From a virus: a DNA stretch of 24,759 bases. Both the position numbers and the translations under genes were made by a program. The stretch lies in IMG/VR virus record IMGVR_UViG_3300030012_001199, positions 1-24,759 of that record. One strand, given 5' to 3'. This document shows positions 16,201 through 22,950 of the stretch, piece after piece (position 1 is the stretch's first letter; each line of letters opens with the position of its first letter). The notes beneath the pieces are model-generated. The model saw only the letters and a program-made list of their open reading frames with translations. It made no database searches and was not told where the DNA came from.

Positions 16201-17351
16201 CCTATGGACTTGCATTAAAAGAACAAAAAAAAATGTCGAGGGGGTTAGACCTTATTCTTAATGCTGTAGCAAAAGCTAGAATGGTATCGGACAATATTAC
16301 TCGTGTAACACCTAATGCTAAAGAACGCGTACTAAATCCAATTACTAATGCATTCTACAATATACCTTTGATTGGAAATAACCTCGGAGTTATTACTCGA
16401 TTTGGCAGAATGGTAGACGCAATATTAAGGCAAAGTCATTACATTGAAAGAATCAAACGTATTGCTGATGGCAAAGCACAAGGTGATGATATTGAATATA
16501 TGGCTCGATATGGTCTTGAGTTAGAAGATTGCCAGGACATAGCTAAGTTTGATGCCATTATTAAAGATGGAAACTTTTACTTTGCTAATGTAGACAACTG
16601 GCCTCAAGCAACTGCAAGAGAACGTGAGTTACGTTTTAAGTGGGAAGCTGCAATGGACAGAGGTTTAGGCAACACAATTATGTTTGCTACAGCCTTTGAT
16701 AAGCCAATTATTACCCGTGGTGTTGTGTATGTACGAGAAAACTGGGCAACAAAACAACTTGGCTATACGGCAGATAAACAAGCATCAACACGAGATGTAA
16801 ATCTTGTGCGTATTGAAAGTGGTATGATGACACTGCCATTCCAGTTTTGGGATTTTGGTCTTGCCGCAACAAACAGAATTACTGCACAGATGGCAGATCC
16901 ACAAAGAATGCATAGAGTACAAGGTGCAATAGCATTGTTTGGTATGGCATATTTATCTCAAAAGTTTAGACAGCCTGATTGGTGGTTTGAAAGCAAAGAT
17001 AATGTAGACATTATTGCACGAACTTTTGATTATTCTGGAATTATGGGTGTATATTCAGATATTGCATATATGGGATTGCACATGGCTATCGGAATAGGTG
17101 CAATAGATCCAGAGTATTCGATTATACAAGGTAAGTATCGACCAACTGGAACTGATGCATTTTTAGAGCCAGGCGGTGCAGTACCAGGAATGATAGGTGA
17201 GTGGGTTGGTGCTGTGAATGACTTGCTAGAAGGTAATGAATCTGAAGCGGCAAAGAAGTTTGTATATAACGTTCCTCTTGGTTGGGGATCACTGTTTGGG
17301 TTAGATCAAGATGTTCGTGGATTTGTTAGAGAAAGTTTGAGTGGTAACTAA
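13245..17351 (+). CDS. Large internal virion (ejection) protein, gp16-like
   Basis: A 1368-aa protein, the largest in the window, close in size and place to T7 gp16 (1318 aa), which crosses the cell envelope ahead of the genome. The N-terminus includes RDRGFWENLSNAYAYQYSPI. Near residues 107-135 comes an apolar segment (LIAAVVDPINISFALPVAGQ). Residues about 635-750 form a long Lys/Glu coiled coil, and the C-terminal third contains several apolar helices (YLNNAGIAALGDLGAVVFEH). Unlike T7 gp16 I see no N-terminal transglycosylase motif, so wall opening may depend on another protein. The start overlaps the previous stop (TAATG). Confidence 0.82.
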   Translation: MAFEIPKPDFGLDDLRDRGFWENLSNAYAYQYSPIVSRTSEMLQFDSMERDPDYDYRDDLEGYELYAEDLYRARNKAHAQHIKGQINNSLRIRNELGNTSWYYPSQLIAAVVDPINISFALPVAGQLGLLARGGMTVRQAATASAKGGFAAGVASEATRAPFDPNATKAEVGMTLAASTALGSLFGSIPSIYKNMKVHTTDALNRTKDMQTDRGDFVGEVEGYTVSYVRDGGSPRTTQTSDTRGDTVIVFDAAGNEFEATVIDRSDSGTILVKDQEGNSVIVDQSATAVRVNVNNPEYTIQSAGFGMQGRRVRDIEDLDAAEASAIDNLNKGKEAGDFGYTTQLNATLDINAIRIERKRRNGQLPQKPPAKAVVVEKDQIEINEDIADAEYDAGVWTQPEVPGAKAFNPGDIKSRREYKDFLVHKEIVRSQVKRIAGESDASYVDRINNLAYERTIAGEGLKKTAATKNILYRALSTPAKRILLNDKIPEAVKRIYTTINGNAAMATIRNMAGKGYQSIMQRVPVHQAKGEAMLRELRNLYDKEVLVDRSSVLAGNDASALYTYRFWSTNPSFEQWFDDLAKRYIEFGEDWNVPNRYDSLSDVDKQSFTILREFFKDFEDRAVELNLWKSQKDVQDSIANLKEKIEETEAKIENIKTTFNNKAKKLDDELGELEGEAEVLDEAANQFNDIEVEKEIRKDIDKIREKISAKLKQQKRLEKGLSKNDQAHITKLEETIARLRNDLEYNEALLSNGIDRARFYFPIYYDKLKLRDPEQREVFTNIIEEHVRQNPKKLVWDRDSEKMVERNPAITDREIAEGIVRTIMEEAENYTPSTGLVGSKHTRMRTLDIPEWKVKDFIIRDQQVISAYTRKMGQRIEWASNFGNKNIDDILDEAEELMYREGKLTPKEIAQVRRDLIADYEYTMGMYRRNPDRWDQQIIDGLKDIAGLTYLNNAGIAALGDLGAVVFEHGFRRVLDPIISNTKGETYGLALKEQKKMSRGLDLILNAVAKARMVSDNITRVTPNAKERVLNPITNAFYNIPLIGNNLGVITRFGRMVDAILRQSHYIERIKRIADGKAQGDDIEYMARYGLELEDCQDIAKFDAIIKDGNFYFANVDNWPQATARERELRFKWEAAMDRGLGNTIMFATAFDKPIITRGVVYVRENWATKQLGYTADKQASTRDVNLVRIESGMMTLPFQFWDFGLAATNRITAQMADPQRMHRVQGAIALFGMAYLSQKFRQPDWWFESKDNVDIIARTFDYSGIMGVYSDIAYMGLHMAIGIGAIDPEYSIIQGKYRPTGTDAFLEPGGAVPGMIGEWVGAVNDLLEGNESEAAKKFVYNVPLGWGSLFGLDQDVRGFVRESLSGN

Positions 17352-17375
17352 AGATTATTATGATAGGATTCGCCT

Positions 17376-19745
17376 ATGACTATAAGTATTGCAGATAACA
17401 ACCCACGCATAGCGTACACAGCAACTGCTTCACAAACAGCATTTACTGTTCCGTTTGAGTTTTTTGATAACTCAGACTTAAATGTGTATATAAATGAAAC
17501 ACTTAAAACGATTACTACTCATTATACAGTGAGTGGTGGTAGTGGTTCTACTGGCACTGTTACACTTACATCAGGTGCAACAGTAAATGACAAAGTTGTT
17601 ATTACTCGTGATGTAACACTGCAAAGAACTACTGACTTTCCATCTTCGGGGCCGTTCCAGGTTGCATCACTTAACACTGAATTAGACAAAATTATTGCCA
17701 TGATTGCAGACCTTGAGGATCTTGCAAGTCGTGGTATTACTCTTGCTGATAGTGATACTGTTGTTAGTGTTACCCTTCCAAATGTAACTGGTCGTGCTGG
17801 CAAAGTACTTGCGTTTAATGCAAGTACTGGTGCTGTTGAAGCGGGGCCGACAATTACAGCAACTCAAACTGTTGCAGAGATATCTGCGGATATTTCTACT
17901 GTTGCTGGTGTGTCAGCTAATGTAACCACTGTTGCTGGCATTGCTAGCAATGTAACAAGCGTAGCAGGTATAGCCGCTAATGTTACTACAGTTGCTGGTA
18001 AGGCTAGTTTAATTACTTCTGATTTTGTTTCTGATCTTAATGCGTTGGCAACAAGCGCAATTATTGAAGATTTAAATACTTTAGCTACAGCTGATATTGT
18101 TTCAGACTTAGATACAGTATCTACAAATATAAGTGCAATCCAGGGTGCTTCTGGAAATGCTAGCACAGCAACAACAAAAGCATCTGAGGCGGCAACATCA
18201 GCTACAGGAGCTGCATCATCAGCAACTGCGGCGGCTTCATCTGCTACAGCGGCGGCTAGTTCTGCAACTGCGGCGGCATCCTCACAGACTGCGGCGGCGG
18301 CTTCTGCGGCAAGCGCGGCATCTGCATTTGATAACTTTGATGATACTTACCTTGGAAGTAAAAGCAGTAACCCAACAGTAGATAATGATGGTGATGCGCT
18401 TACTAGTGGCGATCTCTATTTTAACTCTACCGCCAATGAGATGCGCGTATACGATGGTGCAAACTGGATTGCCGCAACATCGGCTGGCAATGTAAGTTTA
18501 ATCCTGTATGAATACACTGCCACTGCTGGGCAGACTACGTTCTCAGGCAGTGACGATAACAGCGCAACACTGAGTTACACTGTAGACAATTTGCAAGTTG
18601 TAATGAATGGTGTGGTGCTTGACCCGGCAGATTTTACTGCAACCAATGGCACCAGTGTTGTGTTGGATAGTGGTGCAACTGTTGGCGATCAAGTAAACAT
18701 CTATGCTTTCAAATCCTTTACTACCGCAGATATGGTTTCCAAAACTGCTGGTGGCACGTTTAGTGGTGCTGTTGGATTTGGTGGTGGAATTACAGGTGAT
18801 GTAACCATTGATGACAAAATTGTACATGCTGGTGACACAAATACCGCAATTAGGTTTCCTGCGGCAGACACCGTTACCGTTGAAACTGGTGGGTCAGAAC
18901 GCGCTAGGGTTGACAGTTCGGGACGCTTACTTGTGGCAAAGACTGCCGCCGACAGCGGTGTAGCAGGATTTGAGGCTCGTAACACTGGAGAGACTTTTGC
19001 AACTGCATCAGGAACAGCACCCCTTTATGCTCACAGATTGTCAGATGATGGAGCCGTAGTAACTATCCAACAGGGTGGAAGCACTGACGGTCAAATTAAT
19101 TCTATTGGTGGAGATATAGCTGTTGGCTCTGGGGACACAGCTTTCAAATTTGAGTCTTCAACTGATGCTATCAAGCCTTTCAGTGTGACCTCGAACGGTG
19201 CAAGAGACAATGAAATATCTTTAGGAACTTCTGGTGCAAGGTATGATGATGCGTTTATTACTAATGGAGCCACAACAGGTTCCGACCAAAATGAAAAGCA
19301 ACAGATTGCCAGTTTAACTAGCGCAGAAATCGCGGCGGCGAAGCGTATCTCAAATGGCTTCAAGACATTCAAATGGAATTCTGCAGTAGAAAGCAAAGGC
19401 GATAACGCCAGAACTCATACAGGTGTAATTGCACAAGAAGTTCGGACTGCACTGGAAGCAGAAGGTTTAGACGCAACTAAATACGCTTTTTGGTGTTCTG
19501 ATACTTTTTGGGAAAAAGACGTTGAGGTGCCAGCAGTGGAAGGTGACGAAGAAAAGGGGCTCGAAGCAAGAGAAGCATTTACCCGCACAGATGTCTACGA
19601 AACAGAAGGTGAAGCACCAGAAGGTTCAACAGAGCGCACCCGACTTGGCATCCGTTATCCCGAATTGCTGGCCTTTATCGGTGCGGCTACCGAACAGCGG
19701 TTGACTAGTATTGAAACACGATTAACTGCGTTGGAGGCTGGATAA
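17376..19745 (+). CDS. Tail fibre with T7-like N-terminus and S74 self-cleaving chaperone
   Basis: A 789-aa trimeric fibre candidate. Residues 1-116 resemble the T7 gp17 N-terminal attachment domain (PF03906): YTATASQTAFTVPFEFFDNS, then SGATVNDKVVITRDV and a helix. Residues 166-215 are five 10-residue repeats (VAGxxANVTT), 261-316 an Ala/Ser coil, and 346-366 a GDLYFNSTANEMRVYDG unit. Residues 376-446 repeat the N-terminal fold type (YTATAGQTTF, SGATVGDQVNIYAF). The C-terminal 154 residues are a Peptidase_S74 intramolecular chaperone: GSDQNEK gives the Ser636/Lys641 dyad for self-cleavage, followed by HTGVIAQEVR (681-690) and a terminal coil. It recognises the host surface. Confidence 0.9.
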   Translation: MTISIADNNPRIAYTATASQTAFTVPFEFFDNSDLNVYINETLKTITTHYTVSGGSGSTGTVTLTSGATVNDKVVITRDVTLQRTTDFPSSGPFQVASLNTELDKIIAMIADLEDLASRGITLADSDTVVSVTLPNVTGRAGKVLAFNASTGAVEAGPTITATQTVAEISADISTVAGVSANVTTVAGIASNVTSVAGIAANVTTVAGKASLITSDFVSDLNALATSAIIEDLNTLATADIVSDLDTVSTNISAIQGASGNASTATTKASEAATSATGAASSATAAASSATAAASSATAAASSQTAAAASAASAASAFDNFDDTYLGSKSSNPTVDNDGDALTSGDLYFNSTANEMRVYDGANWIAATSAGNVSLILYEYTATAGQTTFSGSDDNSATLSYTVDNLQVVMNGVVLDPADFTATNGTSVVLDSGATVGDQVNIYAFKSFTTADMVSKTAGGTFSGAVGFGGGITGDVTIDDKIVHAGDTNTAIRFPAADTVTVETGGSERARVDSSGRLLVAKTAADSGVAGFEARNTGETFATASGTAPLYAHRLSDDGAVVTIQQGGSTDGQINSIGGDIAVGSGDTAFKFESSTDAIKPFSVTSNGARDNEISLGTSGARYDDAFITNGATTGSDQNEKQQIASLTSAEIAAAKRISNGFKTFKWNSAVESKGDNARTHTGVIAQEVRTALEAEGLDATKYAFWCSDTFWEKDVEVPAVEGDEEKGLEAREAFTRTDVYETEGEAPEGSTERTRLGIRYPELLAFIGAATEQRLTSIETRLTALEAG
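17871..18020 (+). repeat. Five tandem 10-residue (30-bp) repeats in tail fibre
   Basis: Units begin at residues 166, 176, 186, 196 and 206 and follow VAGhxxNVTx (VAGVSANVTT, VAGIASNVTS, VAGIAANVTT); the first and last are degenerate. The DNA copies differ at synonymous sites, so they are kept by protein selection or are old. They probably form a shaft segment. Confidence 0.75.
18156..18323 (+). repeat. Ala/Ser-rich low-complexity repeat in tail fibre
   Basis: Residues 261-316 repeat ASSATAA with period seven, built from GCG-GCG-GC and TCATCTGC-like units. They are expected to form a heptad coiled coil in a fibre trimer. This is the locally most GC-rich and most repetitive stretch of the window and a likely site of slippage or unequal recombination. 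Confidence 0.8.
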
Positions 19746-20833
19746 TGACTAGCAAAGCAAGACAATTAGCACAATCTGCAAGCGCACCCGATGGTCGTAA
19801 AAACATGGTAATCAACGGTGCAATGCAGGTGGCACAACGAGCAACGTCAGCCACAGGTATTAATAGTTCCGGCTATTACACTGTTGATAAAGTTGATGTG
19901 GCTATGTCAACAACATCAGGACAATTCACACAGTCTCAAGTTACTGACGCACCAGATGGCTTTAGTCATGCTTTGAAATTTGATTGCACCACTGCTGACA
20001 CTTCGGTTGCGGCTGGGGAAACTACGATTGTGATGTGGCAATTGGAGGGTCAAGATGTTCAGGAAATGGCAAAAGGTACGTCTGCGGCGAAAGAAGTAAC
20101 AGTATCTTTTTATGCAAAAGCAAACGCATCCAAAACCTACATTTGTGAATTAAAAGATTTTACCAACACACGAACTGTTTCTAAAACATTTACTGTAGGT
20201 ACTTCCTACACTAGGCACGAAATAACTTTTCCTGCCGACACAACAGGTGCAATTACCAGTGACAATGCAAAAGGGTTTGCGATGAATATCTGGTTACATG
20301 CTGGTAGCACATACACAAGCGGCTCTCTGCAAACGACTTGGGGAGCGCAGACCAACGCTAATCGTTGCGTAGGGATAGGCAGTTTTTATAGCAGTACAGA
20401 CAACACGTTTTTTATTACAGGCGTACAGATGGAGGTTGGCTCTGTAGCCACTGAGTTTGAGCATCGTAGTTTTGCTGAAGATTTAGCATCTTGTCAGAGG
20501 TATTATTATCAAGTAAACAGCAAAGCCACAGGCGGCAGTCATATACCTTTTTCAATGCACCGAATGGTGACTAGCGTGAACTCGTACACGGGCGTTTTAT
20601 TTCATCCAACATTTATGAGGGCGGCTCCGACTGTGACTTTTGAAAGTGGGATGCGATGCCACCTTCCTACGGTTGCGGTTGAAGCTGGTACATTTACAGC
20701 AAACCTTCCAGATACACAGTCAGTAAATCTTACAATGGTTCCTGGTTCGACTAATAACAGCGCAGTTATTGTTGCGTCTTTTGATGGAGATGGGTCAGAT
20801 ACTAAAAATATATTCGTTGATGCGGAGTTATAA
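19745..20833 (+). CDS. Second tail fibre / receptor-binding protein (362 aa)
   Basis: The ATG overlaps the fibre stop (TAATG). After a short leader, GRKNMVINGAMQVAQRAT (residues 18-34) opens a beta-sandwich of carbohydrate-binding type that is common in marine-phage fibre proteins. The domain closes with TFFITGVQMEVGSVATEFEH (221-240) and RSFAEDLASCQRYYYQ (241-256). The last 105 residues form a separate beta-rich module with no family I recognise; it is likely the variable tip. It probably acts with or is mounted on the S74 fibre. Base use is more GC-rich than in the ejection genes, matching the end of the fibre gene. Confidence 0.78.
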   Translation: MTSKARQLAQSASAPDGRKNMVINGAMQVAQRATSATGINSSGYYTVDKVDVAMSTTSGQFTQSQVTDAPDGFSHALKFDCTTADTSVAAGETTIVMWQLEGQDVQEMAKGTSAAKEVTVSFYAKANASKTYICELKDFTNTRTVSKTFTVGTSYTRHEITFPADTTGAITSDNAKGFAMNIWLHAGSTYTSGSLQTTWGAQTNANRCVGIGSFYSSTDNTFFITGVQMEVGSVATEFEHRSFAEDLASCQRYYYQVNSKATGGSHIPFSMHRMVTSVNSYTGVLFHPTFMRAAPTVTFESGMRCHLPTVAVEAGTFTANLPDTQSVNLTMVPGSTNNSAVIVASFDGDGSDTKNIFVDAEL

Positions 20834-20835
20834 TT

Positions 20836-21021
20836 ATGAATGAGATAAATATTACATCGGCACAATATATTTTGGGGAGTTTATCTATGGAAAAATCTTC
20901 AATTAAAGCAACTATTGAGGGTGTGGAAATGTTTGTCCCACTCGACCCAACTAACCGACACTACGCCGAAATCCTACGCCAAGTAGAGGCTGGCACACTT
21001 ACTATTCAGGATGCTGAATAA
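20836..21021 (+). CDS. Small conserved protein with PLDPTNRHYAEIxRQVEAGxLTIxDA motif (61 aa)
   Basis: ATG 20836 has GGAG at 20824-20827 (8-nt spacing). The product starts NEINITSAQY and ends PLDPTNRHYAEILRQVEAGT, then LTIQDAE. This pairing of a short ITSAQY start with a NRHYAEI end is one I recall in tiny proteins after fibre genes of many phages, with no assigned function. An internal ATG at 20887 has a stronger ribosome site (GGGGAG, 20874-20879), so a 44-aa form lacking ITSAQY may also be made. It shares a base with the next start (TAATG). Confidence 0.72.
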   Translation: MNEINITSAQYILGSLSMEKSSIKATIEGVEMFVPLDPTNRHYAEILRQVEAGTLTIQDAE

Positions 21022-21191
21022 TGCCAAAGCCAACAGTGCAATCAGTTAAAACACAGATCGACACGCATGAAGCTGTTTGTGCGGAGCGTTGGCAAGAAAC
21101 AATTAATCGCATTAAACGCCTGGAAATGGTTATTGTAGGCACTGGTGGGGCAACAATAGTTTTACTTCTTAATATTGTAGTGGGTGGTTAA
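21021..21191 (+). CDS. Small single-pass membrane protein (56 aa), lysis-associated
   Basis: The ORF runs from ATG 21021 (TAATG overlap) to TAA 21189-21191. Residues 1-34 are a charged helix (IDTHEAVCAERWQETINRIK), and residues 35-54 are apolar (MVIVGTGGATIVLLLNIVVG), ending at the C-terminus. This charged-helix plus C-terminal membrane segment is typical of small phage membrane proteins next to lysis genes, such as holins of unusual topology, antiholins or spanin-like parts. Position just before two more membrane proteins and an M15 peptidase supports a lysis role. The exact function is not readable, and the gene is short enough to be missed by automated calls. Confidence 0.62.
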   Translation: MPKPTVQSVKTQIDTHEAVCAERWQETINRIKRLEMVIVGTGGATIVLLLNIVVGG

Positions 21192-21202
21192 CAGGTGATG
21201 AT

Positions 21203-21673
21203 ATGGTTGAACCAATATCTGCCGCATTAACAGGAATTGCCCTAGTACAAAAGTCTGTTGATTTTATCAAATCTAATATAGCTACAGCTAACGATATCAA
21301 AGACATTGCAGGTGCTTTGGATGGTTTGTTTGCTGGTGAAAAGCAAGTTCAGAAAGAACGCTTTTCAGACAAATCTATGCTGGGGCAAACAAAGGATGCC
21401 GCAACAAAAGTGATTGACGCCAAACTTGCGGCAGAAGCAATGCATGAAATGAGAACTTTGATCAATCATCGGTTTGGTCATGGAACATTTCAACAAATTA
21501 TTGCAGAGCGTAACAAGGCTATTAGGGAGGAAAAGGAGCGTATTGCTGAACAAAAGCGTATTGCTCGTAAACAAGCTCAACAACGTAAAGAAATGATGAT
21601 GGTTATTGGTTCCGTTGTAGGCGGTATTGGTGTTTTCTTATTTGTTCTTTTTATATTTTTGATGTCGCAATAG
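21203..21673 (+). CDS. Tail-anchored coiled-coil membrane protein (156 aa), lysis-associated
   Basis: Residues 1-45 contain an amphipathic start (VEPISAALTGIALVQKSVDF). Residues about 97-130 form a long Lys/Glu/Arg helix (REEKERIAEQKRIARKQAQQ), and residues 131-154 are a C-terminal membrane segment (MMMVIGSVVGGIGVFLFVLF) followed by SQ. The bulk would lie in the cytoplasm. I recall similar proteins upstream of GTA-type holins in marine phages. Its role could be holin regulation or inner-membrane support of lysis; no spanin lipobox or signal peptide is present. An AGGTGAT ribosome site at 21194-21200 supports ATG 21203. Confidence 0.66.
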   Translation: MVEPISAALTGIALVQKSVDFIKSNIATANDIKDIAGALDGLFAGEKQVQKERFSDKSMLGQTKDAATKVIDAKLAAEAMHEMRTLINHRFGHGTFQQIIAERNKAIREEKERIAEQKRIARKQAQQRKEMMMVIGSVVGGIGVFLFVLFIFLMSQ

Positions 21674-21682
21674 GAGTGAGAT

Positions 21683-22075
21683 ATGTGGGGTAGTTTGATA
21701 TCACCCCTTGCAGGGATTGTAGGTAACTACATGGAAGGCAAGGTAGAGGAATCAAAAGCTAAAGCTAAAGCCAAAGTTGCAAAGGCAGAAGCACAAGCAG
21801 AGGTATCTAAAAAAGTAGCATCAGGTAAAGTTGACTGGGAAAATACAATGGCTGATGCCACAAAAGATTCCTGGAAAGACGAGCTTTCTTTGGTGGTTTT
21901 GCTACTTCCTTTGCCACTTGTAATGTTTGAAGGCACACGAGAGGCTGTCAAAGAAGGTTTTGCCATACTCGAAACACTCCCTGATTGGTATCAATACCTC
22001 TTGTTTATAGCCATAAGTAGTAGTTTTGGAATCAAAGGCGCAGACAAACTAATGGGTATGCGCAGAAAAAAGTAA
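21683..22075 (+). CDS. Holin-like membrane protein (GTA_holin_3TM-like)
   Basis: A 130-aa protein with an N-terminal Lys/Ala/Glu helix (residues 18-48), then DSWKDELSLVVLLLPLPLVM containing membrane segment 1 (69-82). After EGTREAVKEGFAILETLPDW comes segment 2 (103-117), YQYLLFIAISSSFG, and a basic C-terminus (RRKK). The WKDE...LP..YQ....A..SFGI pattern resembles the holin family of gene-transfer agents and marine phages (PF11351, from memory). It would make the inner-membrane lesion that lets the downstream M15 peptidase reach the wall. It is preceded by TAGGAGTGAGAT, a strong ribosome site, and lies 11 nt before the peptidase gene. Confidence 0.78.
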   Translation: MWGSLISPLAGIVGNYMEGKVEESKAKAKAKVAKAEAQAEVSKKVASGKVDWENTMADATKDSWKDELSLVVLLLPLPLVMFEGTREAVKEGFAILETLPDWYQYLLFIAISSSFGIKGADKLMGMRRKK

Positions 22076-22086
22076 AGGCTCCTGCA

Positions 22087-22548
22087 ATGAAACTATCACC
22101 ACACTTTTCTTTGCAGGAGATGACAAAGAGCCAGACAGCACTCAGGAGTGGGATTGATAACACTCCTACTACCAAGCACAAAGAAGCATTAGAAGCCCTC
22201 TGTGTGAACGTCCTAGAGCCTATACGGGGCAATTTCAAAGCACCTGTGATTATATCTAGTGGATATCGTAGTGAAGCATTGTGTTTGGAGGTTGGTAGTA
22301 AAGCAACCAGCCAACATGCAAAGGGGCAAGCCGCAGACTTTGAGATCATTGGTGTTTCTAATTATGATGTTGCTTGGTGGATACGAGAAAACTTAGTGTT
22401 CGATCAGCTGATACTTGAGTATTACACACCAGAAGATCCTAACAGTGGCTGGATTCATATTTCTTACAGGGATGATGGCAAGAATAGAGATCAATGTCTG
22501 ACATTTGATGGCACTGATTATACTGTTGGATTGGCTAGAAAAAAATAA
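22087..22548 (+). CDS. Peptidase M15-family endolysin
   Basis: A 153-aa zinc peptidase (PF08291-type) that cleaves peptide cross-links in peptidoglycan. The N-terminus KLSPHFSLQEMTKSQTAL is standard. VIISSGYRSEALCLEVGS comes next, then SQHAKGQAADFE supplies His77 and Asp84 as zinc ligands. WIHISY supplies His124, and Glu111 or the nearby acidic residues could serve in catalysis. No signal peptide is seen, so release through the upstream holin is expected. It is the last gene of the rightward operon. Its final Lys codons and stop overlap the T run and stem of the terminator used by the opposite strand. Confidence 0.9.
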   Translation: MKLSPHFSLQEMTKSQTALRSGIDNTPTTKHKEALEALCVNVLEPIRGNFKAPVIISSGYRSEALCLEVGSKATSQHAKGQAADFEIIGVSNYDVAWWIRENLVFDQLILEYYTPEDPNSGWIHISYRDDGKNRDQCLTFDGTDYTVGLARKK

Positions 22549-22580
22549 GGGGCAGTGCCTCATGACAGAACACTACCCCT
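22539..22580 (-). terminator. Rho-independent terminator of the leftward unit (possibly bidirectional)
   Basis: Read leftward, AGGGG-T-AGTG and CACT-G-CCCCT pair around a 13-nt loop with a single mismatch (stem 22548-22580), followed by TA and seven consecutive T (the A run 22539-22545 on the + strand). This is a classical intrinsic terminator for the recombination genes. Rightward, the same stem is followed by a second hairpin AAGTG-A-CACTT (22584-22594) and AAATTTT, so some rightward termination is plausible. Confidence 0.8.
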
Positions 22581-22731
22581 AGTAAGTGACACTTAAATTT
22601 TCCTCATCTTTTTACGACTAACAAGGCTTTGCGATAATATTCTATGCTGAACATATGGACATGGAATATCACGATTTAAATTATAAATTACGAGACACAC
22701 TTACTTGCCCCGTCGTCCAAAAAGGGGTTAG

Positions 22732-22950
22732 TCAACCAATTCCTTTTTTAAATTGTTCATCAATATGCACCACCCGCAGTGGTTTGTTTGGGGTTCGTTT
22801 TGTTAGTTCTATTTTGATTTCTTTTGCAGACATACCTGCGTTACTTAGACTGTGTATTGAGTTGCGTAGTTCGTAGTATTGCTTCCAGCGTCCACCCCAT
22901 TTGCTTGTTGGGGGGCAACGTTGGATTTGTACTGGAGCCTGGTCTGACAT
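22732..22950 (-). CDS. Small hypothetical protein (72 aa), possible helix-turn-helix
   Basis: The ORF starts at ATG 22950-22948, overlapping the upstream gene's TGA (TGATG), and ends at TGA 22734-22732. A TTG three bases earlier is in frame but unnecessary. Residues about 27-50 (ELRNSIHSLSNAGMSAKEIK, then IELTKR) have the spacing of a helix-turn-helix, with AGMSAKEI as the turn and second helix as in resolvase-type domains. The N-terminal CPPTSKWGGRWKQYYELR is basic and aromatic. No family is recognised. It is the last gene of the leftward unit before the terminator. Confidence 0.6.
   Translation of the reverse strand: MSDQAPVQIQRCPPTSKWGGRWKQYYELRNSIHSLSNAGMSAKEIKIELTKRTPNKPLRVVHIDEQFKKGIG

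Noticed and set aside
17871-18323. Repeat region considered as a CRISPR or att-like repeat
   Set aside because: Repeats are contiguous, in frame and encode regular protein units without unique spacers.
18133-18381. 82-aa Gln/Arg/Leu-rich ORF within the fibre gene
   Set aside because: It is an out-of-frame reading of the Ala/Ser repeat; the composition is an artefact of the repeated GCG and TCATCT units.
22706-22725. CCCC/GGGG pairing as a leftward terminator just after the last leftward gene
   Set aside because: The stem is only four base pairs with a 12-nt loop. The hairpin at 22548-22580 with seven T is far more convincing.
22655-22876. Rightward 73-aa ORF in the convergent region
   Set aside because: Most of it lies antisense to the leftward 72-aa gene, which is better linked to its operon by a TGATG overlap. 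There is no ribosome site and no recognisable sequence.
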